Shown: one piece after another, positions 1 through 11,875 of the stretch
How positions within the stretch are numbered: the first letter of the stretch is position 1
Layout of the letters: every line of letters begins with the position of its first letter
NCBI GenBank assembly: GCA_030867875.1
Contig: JAOWCC010001501.1
Span: 27,858,792 to 27,922,791 of the forward strand
Length of the DNA stretch: 64,000 nt
Source of the DNA: Actinernus sp. WN-2022
Lineage: Eukaryota; Cnidaria; Anthozoa; Actiniaria; Actinernidae
Direction: 5' to 3'
Position numbers and translations under genes: made by a program
Notes under the pieces: model-generated
Database searches by the model: none
What the model saw: the letters and a program-made list of their open reading frames with translations, nothing else
Told to the model about the DNA's origin: nothing

Positions 1-730
1 TTTGTTTTTATCACATTCGAAATTTAGCTAAGATCAGGAAATATCTCTCCTATAGAGATATGGAGATTCTTATTAACGCTTTTATTACGTCCAAACTTGA
101 TCACTGCAATGCTCTCTTATACGCCGTTTGCCTAAATATCTGTTGCAGAAGATTCAGTATGTACAAAACTCGGCAGCCCGTCTTATCACGTGTACTCGCA
201 AATATGACTCGATCGCACCTTGTTTAATTCAGCTACACTGTTACCTGTGGAAAAACGAGTAATATTAAAGATTCTATTGCTCACGTATAAATCCCTCAAT
301 GATTTGGCTCCTGTCTATCTTAGTCAATTGTTACACCGCTATGTACCTACTAGACAGCTACGCTCTTCTTCTGCCAATAATTTAGTTATCCCTACCTATA
401 AGTTAGAAATTTATGGCTGTCGTACCTTTTCCGTAGCTAGCCCCATCCTGTGGAACAGTTTGCCCTATGATATCAAAACTTCTGGCACTATTTCTATTTT
501 TAAATCTAAGCTATTTAAATTAGCTTATAATTAATAAGTATTAATTCATTATTTTGTGTATTCGTTTATTGTTAGACTTATTCTAGTATTATTGATTTTA
601 ATCACTATTAGCAGCTTTCTTAAACTTTTTATTATTATTCTACATATATTTATAGATTGCCATGTAAAGCGCTGAGATCCGTTTCTGTATTCGCGCTATA
701 TAAATAAAGTTATTATTATTATTATTAAAC
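1..730 (+). mobile_element. 3' end of an L2/CR1-type LINE (RT C-terminus plus tail)
   Basis: This is the 5'-truncated end of a non-LTR retrotransposon, cut by the window edge. A reading frame at 220-537 encodes the usual C-terminal tail of L2/CR1-like reverse transcriptases: a PVEKR motif, then KILLLTYKSLNDLAPVYLS, then a block with YGCRTFSVASPILWNSLP and FKSKLFKL before the stop. Upstream, in shifted frames, come the preceding RT motifs (ITSKLDHCNALLY, then AARLIT), so at least one frameshift separates them and the copy is dead. The 3' end has the motif GCGCTATATAAATAAAG (about 690-710) followed by a TTA microsatellite, as expected of a LINE 3' tail. L2 versus CR1 is not settled from this fragment. 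Confidence 0.85.
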
Positions 731-898
731 ACGAAGTTCCGATATAAAAAGAAGAGCCCAGTGGTTTGTTACCCTTCCGTTGTCAATCAGCCATTGTGTA
801 GTGAACATCTGCGTGATGCTCCGCTTGAGTGCTCCCTACTGATTGCTTATCACGCGACATTCAAATCAAACACAAAAATGTTTAACTTCAGAGTAAAG

Positions 899-1065
899 GG
901 TTCACACTCGCAACTTAACCATAAGCATAAGAACATACGTAAGCGCAGATTGTGCTTCATGGTTAGTTAACCCCTTTATACTTGAGTAGAACAAAGCAAT
1001 CATCCAACCTTAAAGTACAATCTGCGCTTGCGTATGGTCTTATGCTTATGTCGCAAGTGTGAACC
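899..1065. mobile_element. MITE with GGTTCACACT terminal inverted repeats
   Basis: The ends GGTTCACACT and AGTGTGAACC are inverted copies, and the match extends about 50 bp inward on both sides with a few mismatches (ATAAGCATAAG against CTTATGCTTAT). The size of 167 bp and the absence of coding capacity fit a non-autonomous DNA transposon. I do not see a certain target duplication. Confidence 0.75.
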
Positions 1066-2070
1066 AGCCTTCAGTGGGGCTATAGAGTTCGCAAACAGTC
1101 AGTAAATACCATTGGCAGTCATTAATGAACAACTATCTTCCCCTGGTCACTTTTATTTGTGGCTTGTTTAATTTTAAACCTTAAAAATCTAGTATTTTAA
1201 AGGAGAGGCTGATATACTCACTTGCTTTCTTCACTGCTCAGCAATTTGAATTTTAAATTTCGAGCTTCAAAGGCGTGAAAAGAGGAGGGGCTAACCTGTT
1301 TATACCGGAAAATCGTGTTTAACTATGGTCACTCGAACAAAACAAAAAAACGCCAAACAATGAGGCAGATTGGCTGTGTGGTGCAACAAAATTCGTCTAA
1401 GAACTGGAGCAGGTGTTTTTCGTAATGTTAATTTCATTGGATGTTACTCGCAAATTCAATACTAAAAAACCAACAGATTTGTTGAAGTAAAAAATTAGTA
1501 TTGATCAAACTGCTCTGCAAAATATCTATTCTTCTGGGCCACTCGGCTGGCAAATTCTGCACTTTCTGTTTTCAATTTTTCAAAAATATTGAATTCTGCA
1601 GGGTATCGAAATTTGTCTGACACACCTATAATGGTATTAAATTTGAAATATTTCAAGCCTTTCTTGTTGGCCTGCCGTTATTTCAATACCCTCTACATAG
1701 TGGGAAATTTACTAGAAATTCTTCACGAGCTGGCTGCCACTGTAGAATAGCTGTTCGTGTACCAGCTGAAAAAAAAGTGTTTTTTAGATATGTTTAAATG
1801 CGTCTAATCTGTTATAGAAACGTCAGAAAATTCGCTTTTATGACGTTTTACCGTTGGGTGCTCCTGGACTAACTATGGTCTGATTCACGCAAAGAAAATC
1901 GTATTTGGGGAAGTCTCCAATGATGTGTGATTCAAATATATTTTGTCTTCCCCATTTCTTAGTTAAGTTTTCACATTAAAAATGGTCAACAGTATACAGT
2001 TTCCTTTATTTTCAGTATAACTACTTTTCGGTATAACTATCGAATACCCCGCATCTTTTCCCTTCTTGGT
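1066..2070. other. Non-coding stretch, nothing recognised
   Basis: AT-rich sequence with only short, unconvincing reading frames. No RNA gene or mobile element is recognised. Confidence 0.5.
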
Positions 2071-2277
2071 GTAGCCGCGTAGCCGCGTAGCCACTACCAA
2101 AGTATTGCTTCGTTCTTTAAAACTTTGATTTATACGATGCGACTTAGACACAGGCAAGCCACTTCTTATTTTTGACGCGTAGCCACTCGTAGCCGCGTAG
2201 CCACTACCATAAGTATTGCTTCGTTCTTTAAAACTTTGATTTATACGATGCGACTTATTTTTGACGTGTAGCCTGTA
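2071..2277. repeat. Two-copy tandem duplication of about 90 bp
   Basis: The block containing GTAGCCGCGTAGCCACTACC, then GTATTGCTTCGTTC and TTTATACGATGCGACTTA, occurs at about 2071-2150 and again at about 2188-2265 with very few differences. The short word GTAGCCGC is itself reiterated at the start of each copy. Confidence 0.85.
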
Positions 2278-4030
2278 TTTCCTCCCACCAAGGATGCCGT
2301 TTTTTTGCGGGGTATTCTGTAGTTACTCCTTATTTTCTGCTTGAAACTTTGACTGTACATGTGGACAACTCAAACAGTACTCAAGACAAATTTAAGCAAC
2401 GTCGTATGTGGGCATATGCTCATTGCCGCATGCTATTGTCTTTTGCTCTTGACCTTTGGTGAATCATTACATCTGATTACTTAACTGAAAACCGTAATAA
2501 AAAAATATATTAAACAACCAACGTAAACCTCGAGAGGTTGTTTCTATAAATATGAGTAATATTCAATCATCCAACTTTTGTCATCCATCTGGCATTCATG
2601 CATATCTAAATAGACCAACCCACGGTCGCTATTGTCACTACGATATCTTCTTAAATTAACGATAGCACCGATACTGCTAAAAAGAGCTCCTCGAATTAAA
2701 ATGAGTCAAAATCCCAAATTGGAGAGTTATATCTTGTATGGGAGTAATGGTGGTACACGGTCCCGCAAAGTAAGGCAATTTTACAGACAGTTACACCCCT
2801 GATACAAACGTCTGTAAAAATAGCGCACTTCACTCGCCTATATCTTGGCTTCTAGGCGAGGTATGGTTTTCAGCAGTACCGGTGTCAGGGTTTGAATCAG
2901 TCAAACTGAGGTTTTAAAATCTGCTACTACATATTCCATGATCTACTCTTTAGATGTAAACAAAGTCTAGACGAATAGGATGACATATGTTACTCGACTG
3001 TTTTGGACTTAACGTTAAATCCACAAAGTTTCGCAAAGATCTCTCGTATTGGTTGAACCAAATAAAAGATGCGAGATCTTTCCGTGAGCTAGTTCAAGTT
3101 CCTCGATCATTAGTAGTTCTCATCTTGACATAGCGTTATTTAATTACTCGCCTATGCTAAAATATCTTGGCAAAAAAAATATCGATAGGCTACGTTGGCT
3201 GAAAAAATATTCTATTGACAACGTTATTAATATTAGAAAATAAACTTGATGTCGCAAGTAAGGCAAGCATGACTGTGTTGAATGTAAACAATTTGATGCA
3301 GAAACGGGATTATAGTTAGAAATACTGAGATGTGCCGCAGTGTCTATTCATAGGGAGATCTTGAATAACTGATGGCGATTATTTGTCACTAAGTCCTTCC
3401 TTTAGTGCTGTGCTAGCTGTTATGGAAATGTTCTAAAGCGGTATTTATTACGAGATATAGACAATGTGGTTGTATGCCGAGTGACGCACGCTAGCACCTG
3501 TTGGCTGAAGAGCATCATTCTGATCGCAAACAAAGTGCAGTTTCTAATCGGCCGGGCTCCTAAAATAGCTACGTTATCTAGTCCTAGAAGATCAGTGACA
3601 CATTTGAAAAGATCTTTAGTTGAGGCCGATCGGTGAGTGGGGCGGGTGGAATTACCTCTTTGTGGTGATATTGACTTCATCCGAAATCTACTGAACTCGT
3701 AATTTCAAGAGTGTGCGAAACAAGGATTGACTGCCGACTTAAGCCCTAAGGTAAGGCTTTAAATACTTAAAGAACTCAAACTGATATACTTCGTCGTTTC
3801 CTGAATCTTACCTTTTCTCCTTTTTGTTACCTTCGGCTATAAAAAAATGGTTCTCAATTACAATGGATTTCTATTCATCTTGTAAATTCACCAAAAGCTT
3901 TAAAATATAATTCCGATTAACTCACCAATAATATAAAACTTGAAAATCACCCTCAAACTTATCAGTTGAACGACTGTTTATTATATATTTGCCGAGTATT
4001 AGACCATTCATTGCTTGCAAGCGTGATCAA
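2278..4030. other. Non-coding stretch with one small hairpin
   Basis: No gene is recognised. A short inverted repeat near 2782-2822 (TTTTACAGAC against GTCTGTAAAA) resembles a similar one near 39193-39270 and may be a MITE remnant. Confidence 0.4.
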
Positions 4031-4059
4031 GAATTGGGTTTTGCCAACCTCCCTCACTG

Positions 4060-4415
4060 GTTACAACTGCCTCACTGGTTAGCAAGTTCAGTTGGTAGAG
4101 CACGGTCTAGAGTGCGGGAGGTCAGGGGTTCGAATCCCGGCCGCGTCCTTGGGCAGGGACGTATACAAGCCGTTGGCCTTGTCTCCTTACTCTTCTAATC
4201 TATACGAGGGGACGTAAAATAACCTGTTGTGTTATTTCGAGAAAGAGTAGGAGATTGTCTCCCGACACAACAGCCTGGTATTCTGAGGTGCTAACAATCA
4301 CTCATGATTGTAAACTGCACGCACAATAGCAGTCCGTATCACAATAATAACCTTGTGAAGCGCATTTGAATATATTCATATAGAATTTGCGCTATATAAA
4401 TGAATACCTTTACCC
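4060..4415 (+). mobile_element. tRNA-derived SINE
   Basis: A tRNA-like head carries an A-box-like stretch (GTTCAGTTGGTAGAGC, about 4086-4101) and a B box GGTTCGAATCC at 4127-4137. A non-tRNA body of about 250 bp follows. The 3' end reads GCGCTATATAAATG, nearly the same as the tail of the LINE at the start of the window. The head does not form a convincing acceptor stem, so I call it a SINE and not a tRNA gene. Confidence 0.75.
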
Positions 4416-7400
4416 TTTTTTTACCTCCCTGATAGTACTTACAACTATTTTGAGATTTAAAACTGAAATAAAAATAATAACAGTCATTATAGGCTGATGT
4501 CTTAGATCTCGCCACACGAGTACGTTTCAAAGTATTTCCATGTCTTTTCGGTCGTGAATCGGTCAGGAGTTCACTAATCGTTTTTTTTTCATTCGTCTTG
4601 TAAACGCGTACGCAAAAAATCGTTCCGCTATATTGCCTGCGCTTTCCAAATTTTGTATTTTTAATGATTCAGTTCTATGTGAAAATGATGAGTTTTATTT
4701 TCAAATCTTTCCAAGCGTTTTTTCCTTTCGTTTTCAACGTTAACTGACAACGAAGCCAGCGTTCAAACGTTTCCGTATACTAGTAGACGAGTCAGGAAAA
4801 CCTTTCCGTGGACGAATGCATTTGCTTATTTTTATGAACTTTCTTTAACCTAAGAATTAATTTTGTCTTATTTTATTTTATTTTATTTTGAGACGTAAGT
4901 ACAATTAAACGTAGCTCTAAACAATGTCGACTGAAGACCAAACACTCGAAATTATTCTAGTCTAACCAGTTCACAACTAATCTAAATACACTGAAAAATA
5001 TCATAAGGTATAAAACCAACTAAAAATCTTATAATATATTGTAAACACGATTCTCTGTATTTCTTGAAAGCCGTTAAAAAATGTATTGTTATGACTGCCT
5101 TTAGATATGTATACACCACACCAGACGATAAGCGCAGTATATTCGATGTATGACAACCAAAACCGATTAGATATCAAAGTCGATCGCCGCAAATGAATTT
5201 TGCGTGGAATTTTCTTTTTTACGTCTTCAACATAAAACAATATATAGTAAACTCTCATGTATCTACAGTCTAGGCGAAAGCGAATCCATTTTAAGTTTCC
5301 TCTCGTGATAGGGATTCGTCTGTTTCTCTTTCTTCGTTCAGGAGATTTTGGGATAGCGCGGTTAACAATAGGTTATTGCCTATAGCTGATTGGATCGTCA
5401 ACCTAGGATAGTTCCTGTATTATTATTGGTAATATGACATTTTACTCTAAACTACGTGTGCTCGAATTCACTTTAAATAACAACAAGTATTTTTTTACGG
5501 AGATGGAAGAAATGTTGTTCTTCATTCAAGCTAAAAATTTTGGAGAAATGAATTTGTAGCACCCAAATTGCCACTAATATTGAAACAGATAAAGTTAATA
5601 TTGGTTGTTTTAATATTTTGGCTTAAATTTTGCTTCTAAGGAGAGCTATAACAGCAATAGTGATTCAATCGCAAAACAAAATGGAAAATTTGAGGTCTGT
5701 AATTGTGCGACAATGGCAGGAAGTAAAGCTACCACTCTCTTTCGATTTCGTGCTGTATCGGCGGCAACTTCACACTTGTCTGAGATACTGGTTATAAATG
5801 AATGAGTCATAAAACTCTTTTAAGCGATCCGACCCGAAACAAATCGGCCTAACTTTGTAGGAAATCTAATTATAGACGAGCCTCACACGTAGGTGCACAT
5901 TGTTCTCCGTGAGAGAACGTATCCTAGATACATTATAACACAGGAGTGATTAAAAATACAAGAGTGTGGAGTACTATTTATTTGGTTATCAGAGGAAACG
6001 AGTTGAGGACGTGTTTTATAAAAGCTACTTTTTCACATAAGGCAATTAAATTCACAGTGGTTTGAGAGACCGATAATTGATCCTCACTGAAGAATATATT
6101 TAAGAAGAGTCTGTTCAGGATATATATATATATATATCATGCAAATCGAGATTGGTTTGGTTAGCTCGTTCGTCATTCCTTTTGCGAGGCCCGGTGTCAC
6201 AGCGGATTATGACCCCCCAATCCATGTCCACTAAGGCACTAGAACACTATGGACCCCTCTTCGCGGATTTGGATTATGTTTCCAACAAGTCACATATGAA
6301 ATTTTAATTTGCAAGATTTTTTGTGCGTAAAGTGAAAATAGTTCAACATATCTTTATTTATTAGGGAAGTTTGAATAGTACATTATCCCTCTTGTCGACT
6401 CATTAGCATTAAGGTATGGGATAACGAGGTGCTAAAGTTGTCAACAAGAAGGGTGGGTCCAGATTTTCTACCAAAACTGACTACTTTGCATAATTAATTC
6501 TACTTTTACCCACAATTCTTTGCGCTCGAAAAACATTAAATCCGTTATAAAATTGCAATAGAGAAGTTTTAAATCTTGTAAACAAGCCAGTACAAGTGAT
6601 GTTGACAATATACTGTCATTGAAGAGAACAGAGAATTTCTACGTGTTATTTTGACTGTGTTAGGTTCGCAAGGAATTGTGGTCAATGTACAGCCGCCATC
6701 TTTTTAATACCGTTAAACAAAAATGATACCCCACAAATTTTGTTAGTGGAATAAATCCTACCAGCAGACATAATTTGCTAGTTATATCAAAATCATTGCA
6801 CACAGAAGAGGACAGGCATTTGGTATTGGTGATCACTTTGAAGTAAATGCGATTTTATTTGAGAGAGAGAACAACTTCAGTGGCATTACAAGTTTATATG
6901 CCTTACCTTTTGATACCGGAACTATACGAAGAAGAATTCTCTGCTTTCAATTGGACTCTCGAAAATCACTTATATAATTTTTCACGGTGCTAATTATCAA
7001 TGTTTTCATAACGCACGTTATGTTGTCCCATAACGGTATGCGATTACACAATTGTTAATGAGTCACACTATTTAAAGGCTGTGTTAGTCTGAAGTTATCA
7101 CTCGAAGGCATCTCTCTTAGACACTGTATATATAAAATTAATTTAAACTAATTTAAAATAATTGTCCCTATCGAACAACACTGTAAAAGGGTTATTTATA
7201 TTGTCTAATAAACGAGATGCCCCTTCCTGATAACAATTGTTGTTATTGATATATAGGTTAGTTAAAAATTACTGCAGCTAACGCCATACCGAAGGTTAAC
7301 ACAAGAGAAAGAGTAAGATTTCGAAATTTTAATTAACAGCGATTTGACCTAACGACAAGAGCACGATCACATGCTTTAAAACGCTCGAGAAACCTCGACG

Positions 7401-8091
7401 CTCTATACATCACAATGCTGGAAATTTATTTTCCTATTTGGATCTCACGGTAAGAAGCTTTAATACGCATGTCTGAACTGACTCAATCCAGTTTTCCGCC
7501 AACACAGGATTACCATCGTCCATATTTGTTGTAAAAAATCACTTCAATCCGCGAAAGAAATTTAACATTTGACACGTCGAAATCTTAGCGTAATCATTTG
7601 AAGCAGTCGTAGATTAGATATTACGTATACTTAACTTAGACTCGAGAGTAAGAAGAAGTTATGAATCATTTTATTTGTTTTAGAAGGCAAGAAACCAAAA
7701 CCATGTATTTCTAGTGAAATGTGCGAGCCGATACCGGAAGTCAGTCACCGGATATCGATATGTAGGCTTTTGTCCGCAATGACTTTGAAATGGATTTTGA
7801 GCTAGTAACTAACCGTTTTCCGACTGTGTGCGTACTACTGAATAGCGATGTGACTGTGCGTGTAGTACTTTCGCAAACATATATGTATGCGTAACTTTAT
7901 TTTGTAAACTTTATTCTTTATTTGTAGTTAAGTAACGATCCGTGTAAAAAGTACGATAAAATCCATTGTACTGCGGCATTGAGCCTCCCTCACATGGGAT
8001 TTGTCTGTGTTTTAGACTACGAAAACACTGGGTGATAAATATGAATATTCTGAAATATACGTAGTAGAAAGTCTTAGTTTATTACCCTAAG
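4416..8091. other. Long non-coding stretch with simple repeats
   Basis: I recognise no gene. It contains a TTTTA pentanucleotide run near 4868-4890 and a TA run near 6119-6138. Reading frames are short and lack recognisable motifs. Confidence 0.5.
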
Positions 8092-8245
8092 TTACTTATT
8101 AATTATTCATTGCGCACTATTATGACTAATTAATTATTCATTGCGCACTATTATTACTCATTAATTACTCATTGCGCACTATTATTACTCATTAATTACT
8201 CATTGCGCACTATCTTTACTCATTAATTATTCGTTGCGCACTGTT
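8092..8245. repeat. 31/32-bp tandem repeat, about five copies
   Basis: The unit contains CATTGCGCACTATTATTACT and repeats every 31-32 bp; the copies differ by single substitutions. Confidence 0.9.
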
Positions 8246-8304
8246 ACCGCATAAAACTACTCTCGCCATTGTGAAAAATAAGCCATTTATCAGCCTTCCG
8301 CTCG

Positions 8305-8363
8305 GGAGTATGTGATTTATTCACCTCGTGCGACACTCTCGTTGAATAAATCACATACCTCCT
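8305..8363. repeat. Hairpin-forming inverted repeat
   Basis: GTATGTGATTTATTCA and TGAATAAATCACATAC are inverted copies with a loop of about 16 bp. ATC/TTG-rich microsatellite sequence follows at 8385-8490. Confidence 0.75.
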
Positions 8364-8581
8364 CGCTCCAGGCCAACAACCCTTACTTATCATCATCGTC
8401 ATAATCATCAACAACAACATCGTCATCATCTTTGTTGTTGTACTGTTGCTATTATTTTTTAAATATTATTGTTATTGTTGTTGTTATTATTATTTCCTTC
8501 CAAATGTTTGATTTTCGCACGTACCTTTTCTTTTAAATTGTATACAATTAAAATAGGTACAAATAGGACAAGACGAAATCA

Positions 8582-8822
8582 AATTGTCTGTTTTTTGCGG
8601 ACGACTTAACGGTCTTTGCCAGGGATCACCAATCATATTTCAAACTGAGGGATCTCCTCTCCGATTTTGGACAATATTCTGGCTTGTTCGTGAATAACTC
8701 CAAGACCGAAGCTATGTGGCTTGGCCGTAACGCCTTTTTAAAGCCGTCCGTTGACAAACCTATAAAAAATTAGGGATATATTTTACTTATGATAAACAAG
8801 AAAGAAAACAGATAAATTTTGA
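8582..8822 (+). pseudogene. LINE reverse transcriptase fragment (FADD motif)
   Basis: The frame reads LFFADDLTVFARDHQSYFKL, then LSDFGQYSGLFVNNSKTEAM, then a TAG stop at 8771-8773, and resumes in the same frame with GYIFTYDKQERKQINF. The FADD catalytic box, the GLFVNNSKTE region and the following YIFTYD block match the palm and thumb of L1/Tx1-type non-LTR reverse transcriptases. Only about 80 residues remain and a stop interrupts them, so this is a dead fragment, unrelated to the L2/CR1 pieces elsewhere in the window. Confidence 0.8.
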
Positions 8823-9081
8823 ACATCTATTAGAATATGGTCACATCCACTCAGCCAATCAGCGCCGAGTGTTTTAGTGTTCTTATATTCCATAGTGTCT
8901 CAATGAGGCAAGTGGCGTGGGCTCTGAAGCACAGGGAAATTGTGGGGTAAAAATATTTTAACAACAACAACACTTTATTTATACTCTTACAAAAAATATA
9001 TAAGTAGGTTAAAGAGAAACGAATAAAGAAAGTTAGAGTAAGCGCTACTTAGAATACCCTAAAGGCTAATCGAGCTAAGTC

Positions 9082-9178
9082 CATAGTGAAGTACTATCTA
9101 GTATTCCACTGGTGAGGCCTTTTGTTTTTCATTGTTTTACAACCTAACCAGTGAAATATTATATAGTACTTCACTATG
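9082..9178. repeat. Hairpin MITE-like inverted repeat
   Basis: CATAGTGAAGTACTAT and ATAGTACTTCACTATG are inverted copies; the pairing extends inward through CCACTGGT and ACCAGTG. Confidence 0.75.
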
Positions 9179-9283
9179 CATAATAAGTACTATGTAGAAA
9201 GCCACAATTTAAAATGATTAACATAACGAAGAAAAATCCTCGGCCTGAGTCAGGTACTCTAAAAGGTTTGCATTTTCAGCCTC

Positions 9284-9452
9284 AAATATTAAGCAATTAT
9301 TGGACGAGGCTAAGCAAAATATGATGAATTGTCTGTGGCGAGCTACCAGTTATTTGCCGATACCGAAGGCAGAGGCAAATAACTAATAGCGAGACACAGA
9401 CAATTCATCATATTTTGCGATAGTCGTCGGAGTTCCAATAATTGTTTTATTA
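9284..9452. mobile_element. Foldback MITE
   Basis: The arms GCAAAATATGATGAATTGTC and GACAATTCATCATATTTTGC are perfect inverted copies. Inner arms AGTTATTTGCC/GGCAAATAACT and outer arms CAATTATTGG/CCAATAATTG extend the pairing. It has no coding capacity. Confidence 0.8.
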
Positions 9453-9913
9453 TTCAGTCTTTTTGTTACCTTTGGCGTCCAAAATGCTCGCAATGTCCTC
9501 CTCTGAACACTCTGGAAACCGGGCAGCCATGTTGGATTTGTTGTTGAACAGCACTGCGCATGCTCACAAAAATATTCGCAGGCAAATGCGTATTTGCGCG
9601 CAGTTATTTGCAGGTGAATCAACCAATTAGAATGCGAGATACTGAGGAACTGAATAATAAAACTAAATATTATATTGTGTTGCCACTAGGGCTTCTAGTT
9701 CTTCGAGTTCTGAATACTGAACCATATTGTATCAGAATAACAGCACAAAAAATATATTCTACTTTACCGAATTCAAGCTAACAAGGCCGAAAATTTTAAT
9801 GGGGTAACGATGACAAAAACATTGTTGTAAACTTGAATAGACTGATTGCAGGGACACACACATAATGCCAAAAGTTTGTTGACAAAATTCTTCGATGGTG
9901 TGACCATATTCTA

Positions 9914-10461
9914 AGACGCTTAAACAATGAACACTCGTGGCGTTCTATCTAATGCTCGACACTCTAAATTCCATAAACCACTCGCGTTCATTGTATAACC
10001 CATACTTAGTTTGCTTTGCAGTTGATAACAAGTATCAACTGTAAATTGTAAATTAAGTATCTAATTGCATATACAGATGTTTTGTGAATTGTAAATTTTT
10101 TTAAAGAACTTTGAAAAAGTGTAATAAAAATTGAGAAAAATAAATATAATAAAGACGGTTAAAGAAGTCAATAGACCTGTGAGAGGTGGAGAGTAACTCG
10201 AGGCAGGTTTGGTAGTTTAGTGTGACACTCTTGTCAAAATTCATTTCAAGAGTTTATTGACTTTTTATGTGTTGAGTCTCGCTAGAGAATCTGACATCAT
10301 ATAACGACTTTTTCATGTCTTTCTGTTTCAGTTTTTAACCACAGTACAACAGCATGTGAGGAGATTCTCTAACCCTAACTAGTTGATGCTTTTAAACCCT
10401 ATCAAGCGATCACCGTTACTTTATTGGATAACAGTGCTTCCGGCATACTTCGCATGGGCCA
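9914..10461. other. Upstream flank of the GPCR gene
   Basis: No coding sequence is recognised. A pyrimidine-rich tract ending in TTTCAG at about 10331 could be a 3' splice site of a 5'-UTR intron. A three-codon upstream ORF (ATG at 10454) ends in a TGA at 10463-10465 that overlaps the receptor's ATG. Confidence 0.4.
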
Positions 10462-11499
10462 ATGAGCAACGCTGCTGACATATTCCAAGTGGTACTGACG
10501 GCGCTTATAATGCTTCTGACCATATTTGGTAATGCTGCAATTTGTGTAGTCATTTATCGTGTACGACGACTGCACTGCCCTTCTGGATTCCTATTGGCTA
10601 ATTTAGCAGTGATAGACATCTTAGTGGCGCTGACGTTGCTTCCGTTTAGAATACCCGGTATCCTTTATGGCATTTGGGTATTCAGTGATTCTGGGTGTAT
10701 GATTTTAGGATTTTTGCAAAACACGCTCAGTATGGCTTCTGTTTTGACATTATTAGCAGTCACTGTTGACAGATATCTAGCGATAGTAATTTCACTTCAC
10801 TACAATAGTTGGGTCACTGTTACCAAGACTGTTTTTTGCATTGGTGGAGTGTGGGTGTACGCCGCAATATCTGCCTGTTACCCTTTCGTAGGATGGGGAA
10901 AATACTCTTTCCTCCCAGGCCTTTGGCTCTGCGAAACAGACTACCTAGTGTTACCAAGTTTCACATATTTTAAACTGTGTACGATGTACTTTCTTCCTCT
11001 TATCCTCATCTTATACCTGTACTCAAAAATCGTAAGAGTTGCTTGGAGGCATTCAAAGCAAATCCGACTCGAGGTCGAGGCCATTAACTTGCGGGAAGCA
11101 AGCGTTTCGACGGTGCAAATCGAAACATTTGTGGGGAATATGGCGGCAGTTTCAGGACAGTTCTGTCTCAGAAACCCTCACTCAGCAAAGAGGTCTGAGA
11201 TAAAGACTGCCATAACGCTGGCAATCGTTGTGGGAGTTCTGTTTCTTTCCTGGACGCCTTTCATTGTACAGAATTTGTTATCATTCCACAAGGGAGAGAA
11301 TTCATCAACTATTGCACGTGAAGTGACGTCATATTTATACTATATAAATGCACTGCTCAACCCATACATCTACGGCTACCTGAACCGAGCTATTAAACTA
11401 GAAATCAAAAAGCTGTTCGAGAAGTCATCAAGCTGGGCGGCACGACTCAAATCGAGCAAAGTAAATCCTGCAATAGTCGTCGTCGCCCCAGAAGACTAG
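10462..11499 (+). CDS. Class A (rhodopsin-like) G-protein-coupled receptor, orphan
   Basis: An intronless 345-residue seven-helix receptor expected in the plasma membrane. Class A landmarks are all present: GN with N24 (1.50) in TM1, NLAVID with D52 (2.50) in TM2, C79 at the top of TM3, DRY at 103-105, W131 in TM4, C157 in extracellular loop 2 (partner of C79), P179 in TM5, SWTP in TM6 and NPYIY in TM7. The N-terminus is very short, with no signal peptide and no glycosylation sequon. Position 3.32 is Q86 instead of the aspartate of amine receptors, and 7.43 is Y instead of the opsin lysine, so it is neither a canonical amine receptor nor an opsin. The loop-2 motif GWGKYSFLPG recalls invertebrate amine/melatonin/opsin-related orphan receptors. 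The ligand cannot be inferred. The ATG was chosen because TM1 starts right after it. Confidence 0.92.
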   Translation: MSNAADIFQVVLTALIMLLTIFGNAAICVVIYRVRRLHCPSGFLLANLAVIDILVALTLLPFRIPGILYGIWVFSDSGCMILGFLQNTLSMASVLTLLAVTVDRYLAIVISLHYNSWVTVTKTVFCIGGVWVYAAISACYPFVGWGKYSFLPGLWLCETDYLVLPSFTYFKLCTMYFLPLILILYLYSKIVRVAWRHSKQIRLEVEAINLREASVSTVQIETFVGNMAAVSGQFCLRNPHSAKRSEIKTAITLAIVVGVLFLSWTPFIVQNLLSFHKGENSSTIAREVTSYLYYINALLNPYIYGYLNRAIKLEIKKLFEKSSSWAARLKSSKVNPAIVVVAPED

Positions 11500-11504
11500 T
11501 TATA

Positions 11505-11717
11505 GAGCAGATTTCGTATGAGTGGGACAAACTACGGCACGTCCGTAGCCTTACTGTAACCGTACCGTAACTTACTGTACCGTAACTCTGTAATTTGATT
11601 GGATCAGAAGGACAAAAACAATAGGGAAACCATTTCAATGTCACGGCATGCCGTACCGAGTAACTGTGGCGTAGTCATTGCCGTAGTTTAATAGTCCCAC
11701 TCGTACGAAATCTGCTC
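11505..11717. mobile_element. MITE directly downstream of the GPCR stop codon
   Basis: GAGCAGATTTCGTATGAGTG and the inverted copy of CACTCGTACGAAATCTGCTC bound a 213-bp element that starts five bases after the GPCR stop codon. Interior words such as CTACGGCA are also inverted. It may therefore form part of the receptor's 3' UTR. No clear target duplication is seen. Confidence 0.8.
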
Positions 11718-11875
11718 CAATAGCCCACTTTCGAGATATGTGATACTTCACTATTATTATATTATCTATTACCTCAGAAAATAATACATTTAATTTACCC
11801 CGGAGCCTAGTGAAATCTTACAAGTCGGCCATTGGTCAATCAACACATCTTTCTGCAGTTGTTAAGTTTTCTTAA

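Noticed and set aside
4081..4150. tRNA gene
   Set aside because: A and B boxes are present, but the acceptor stem does not pair and a SINE body and LINE-like tail follow.
8830..9913. Transposon bounded by TTAGAATATGGTCACA and its inverse
   Set aside because: The 16-bp match is exact, but neighbouring pairing is offset and no duplication or further terminal match supports true ends.
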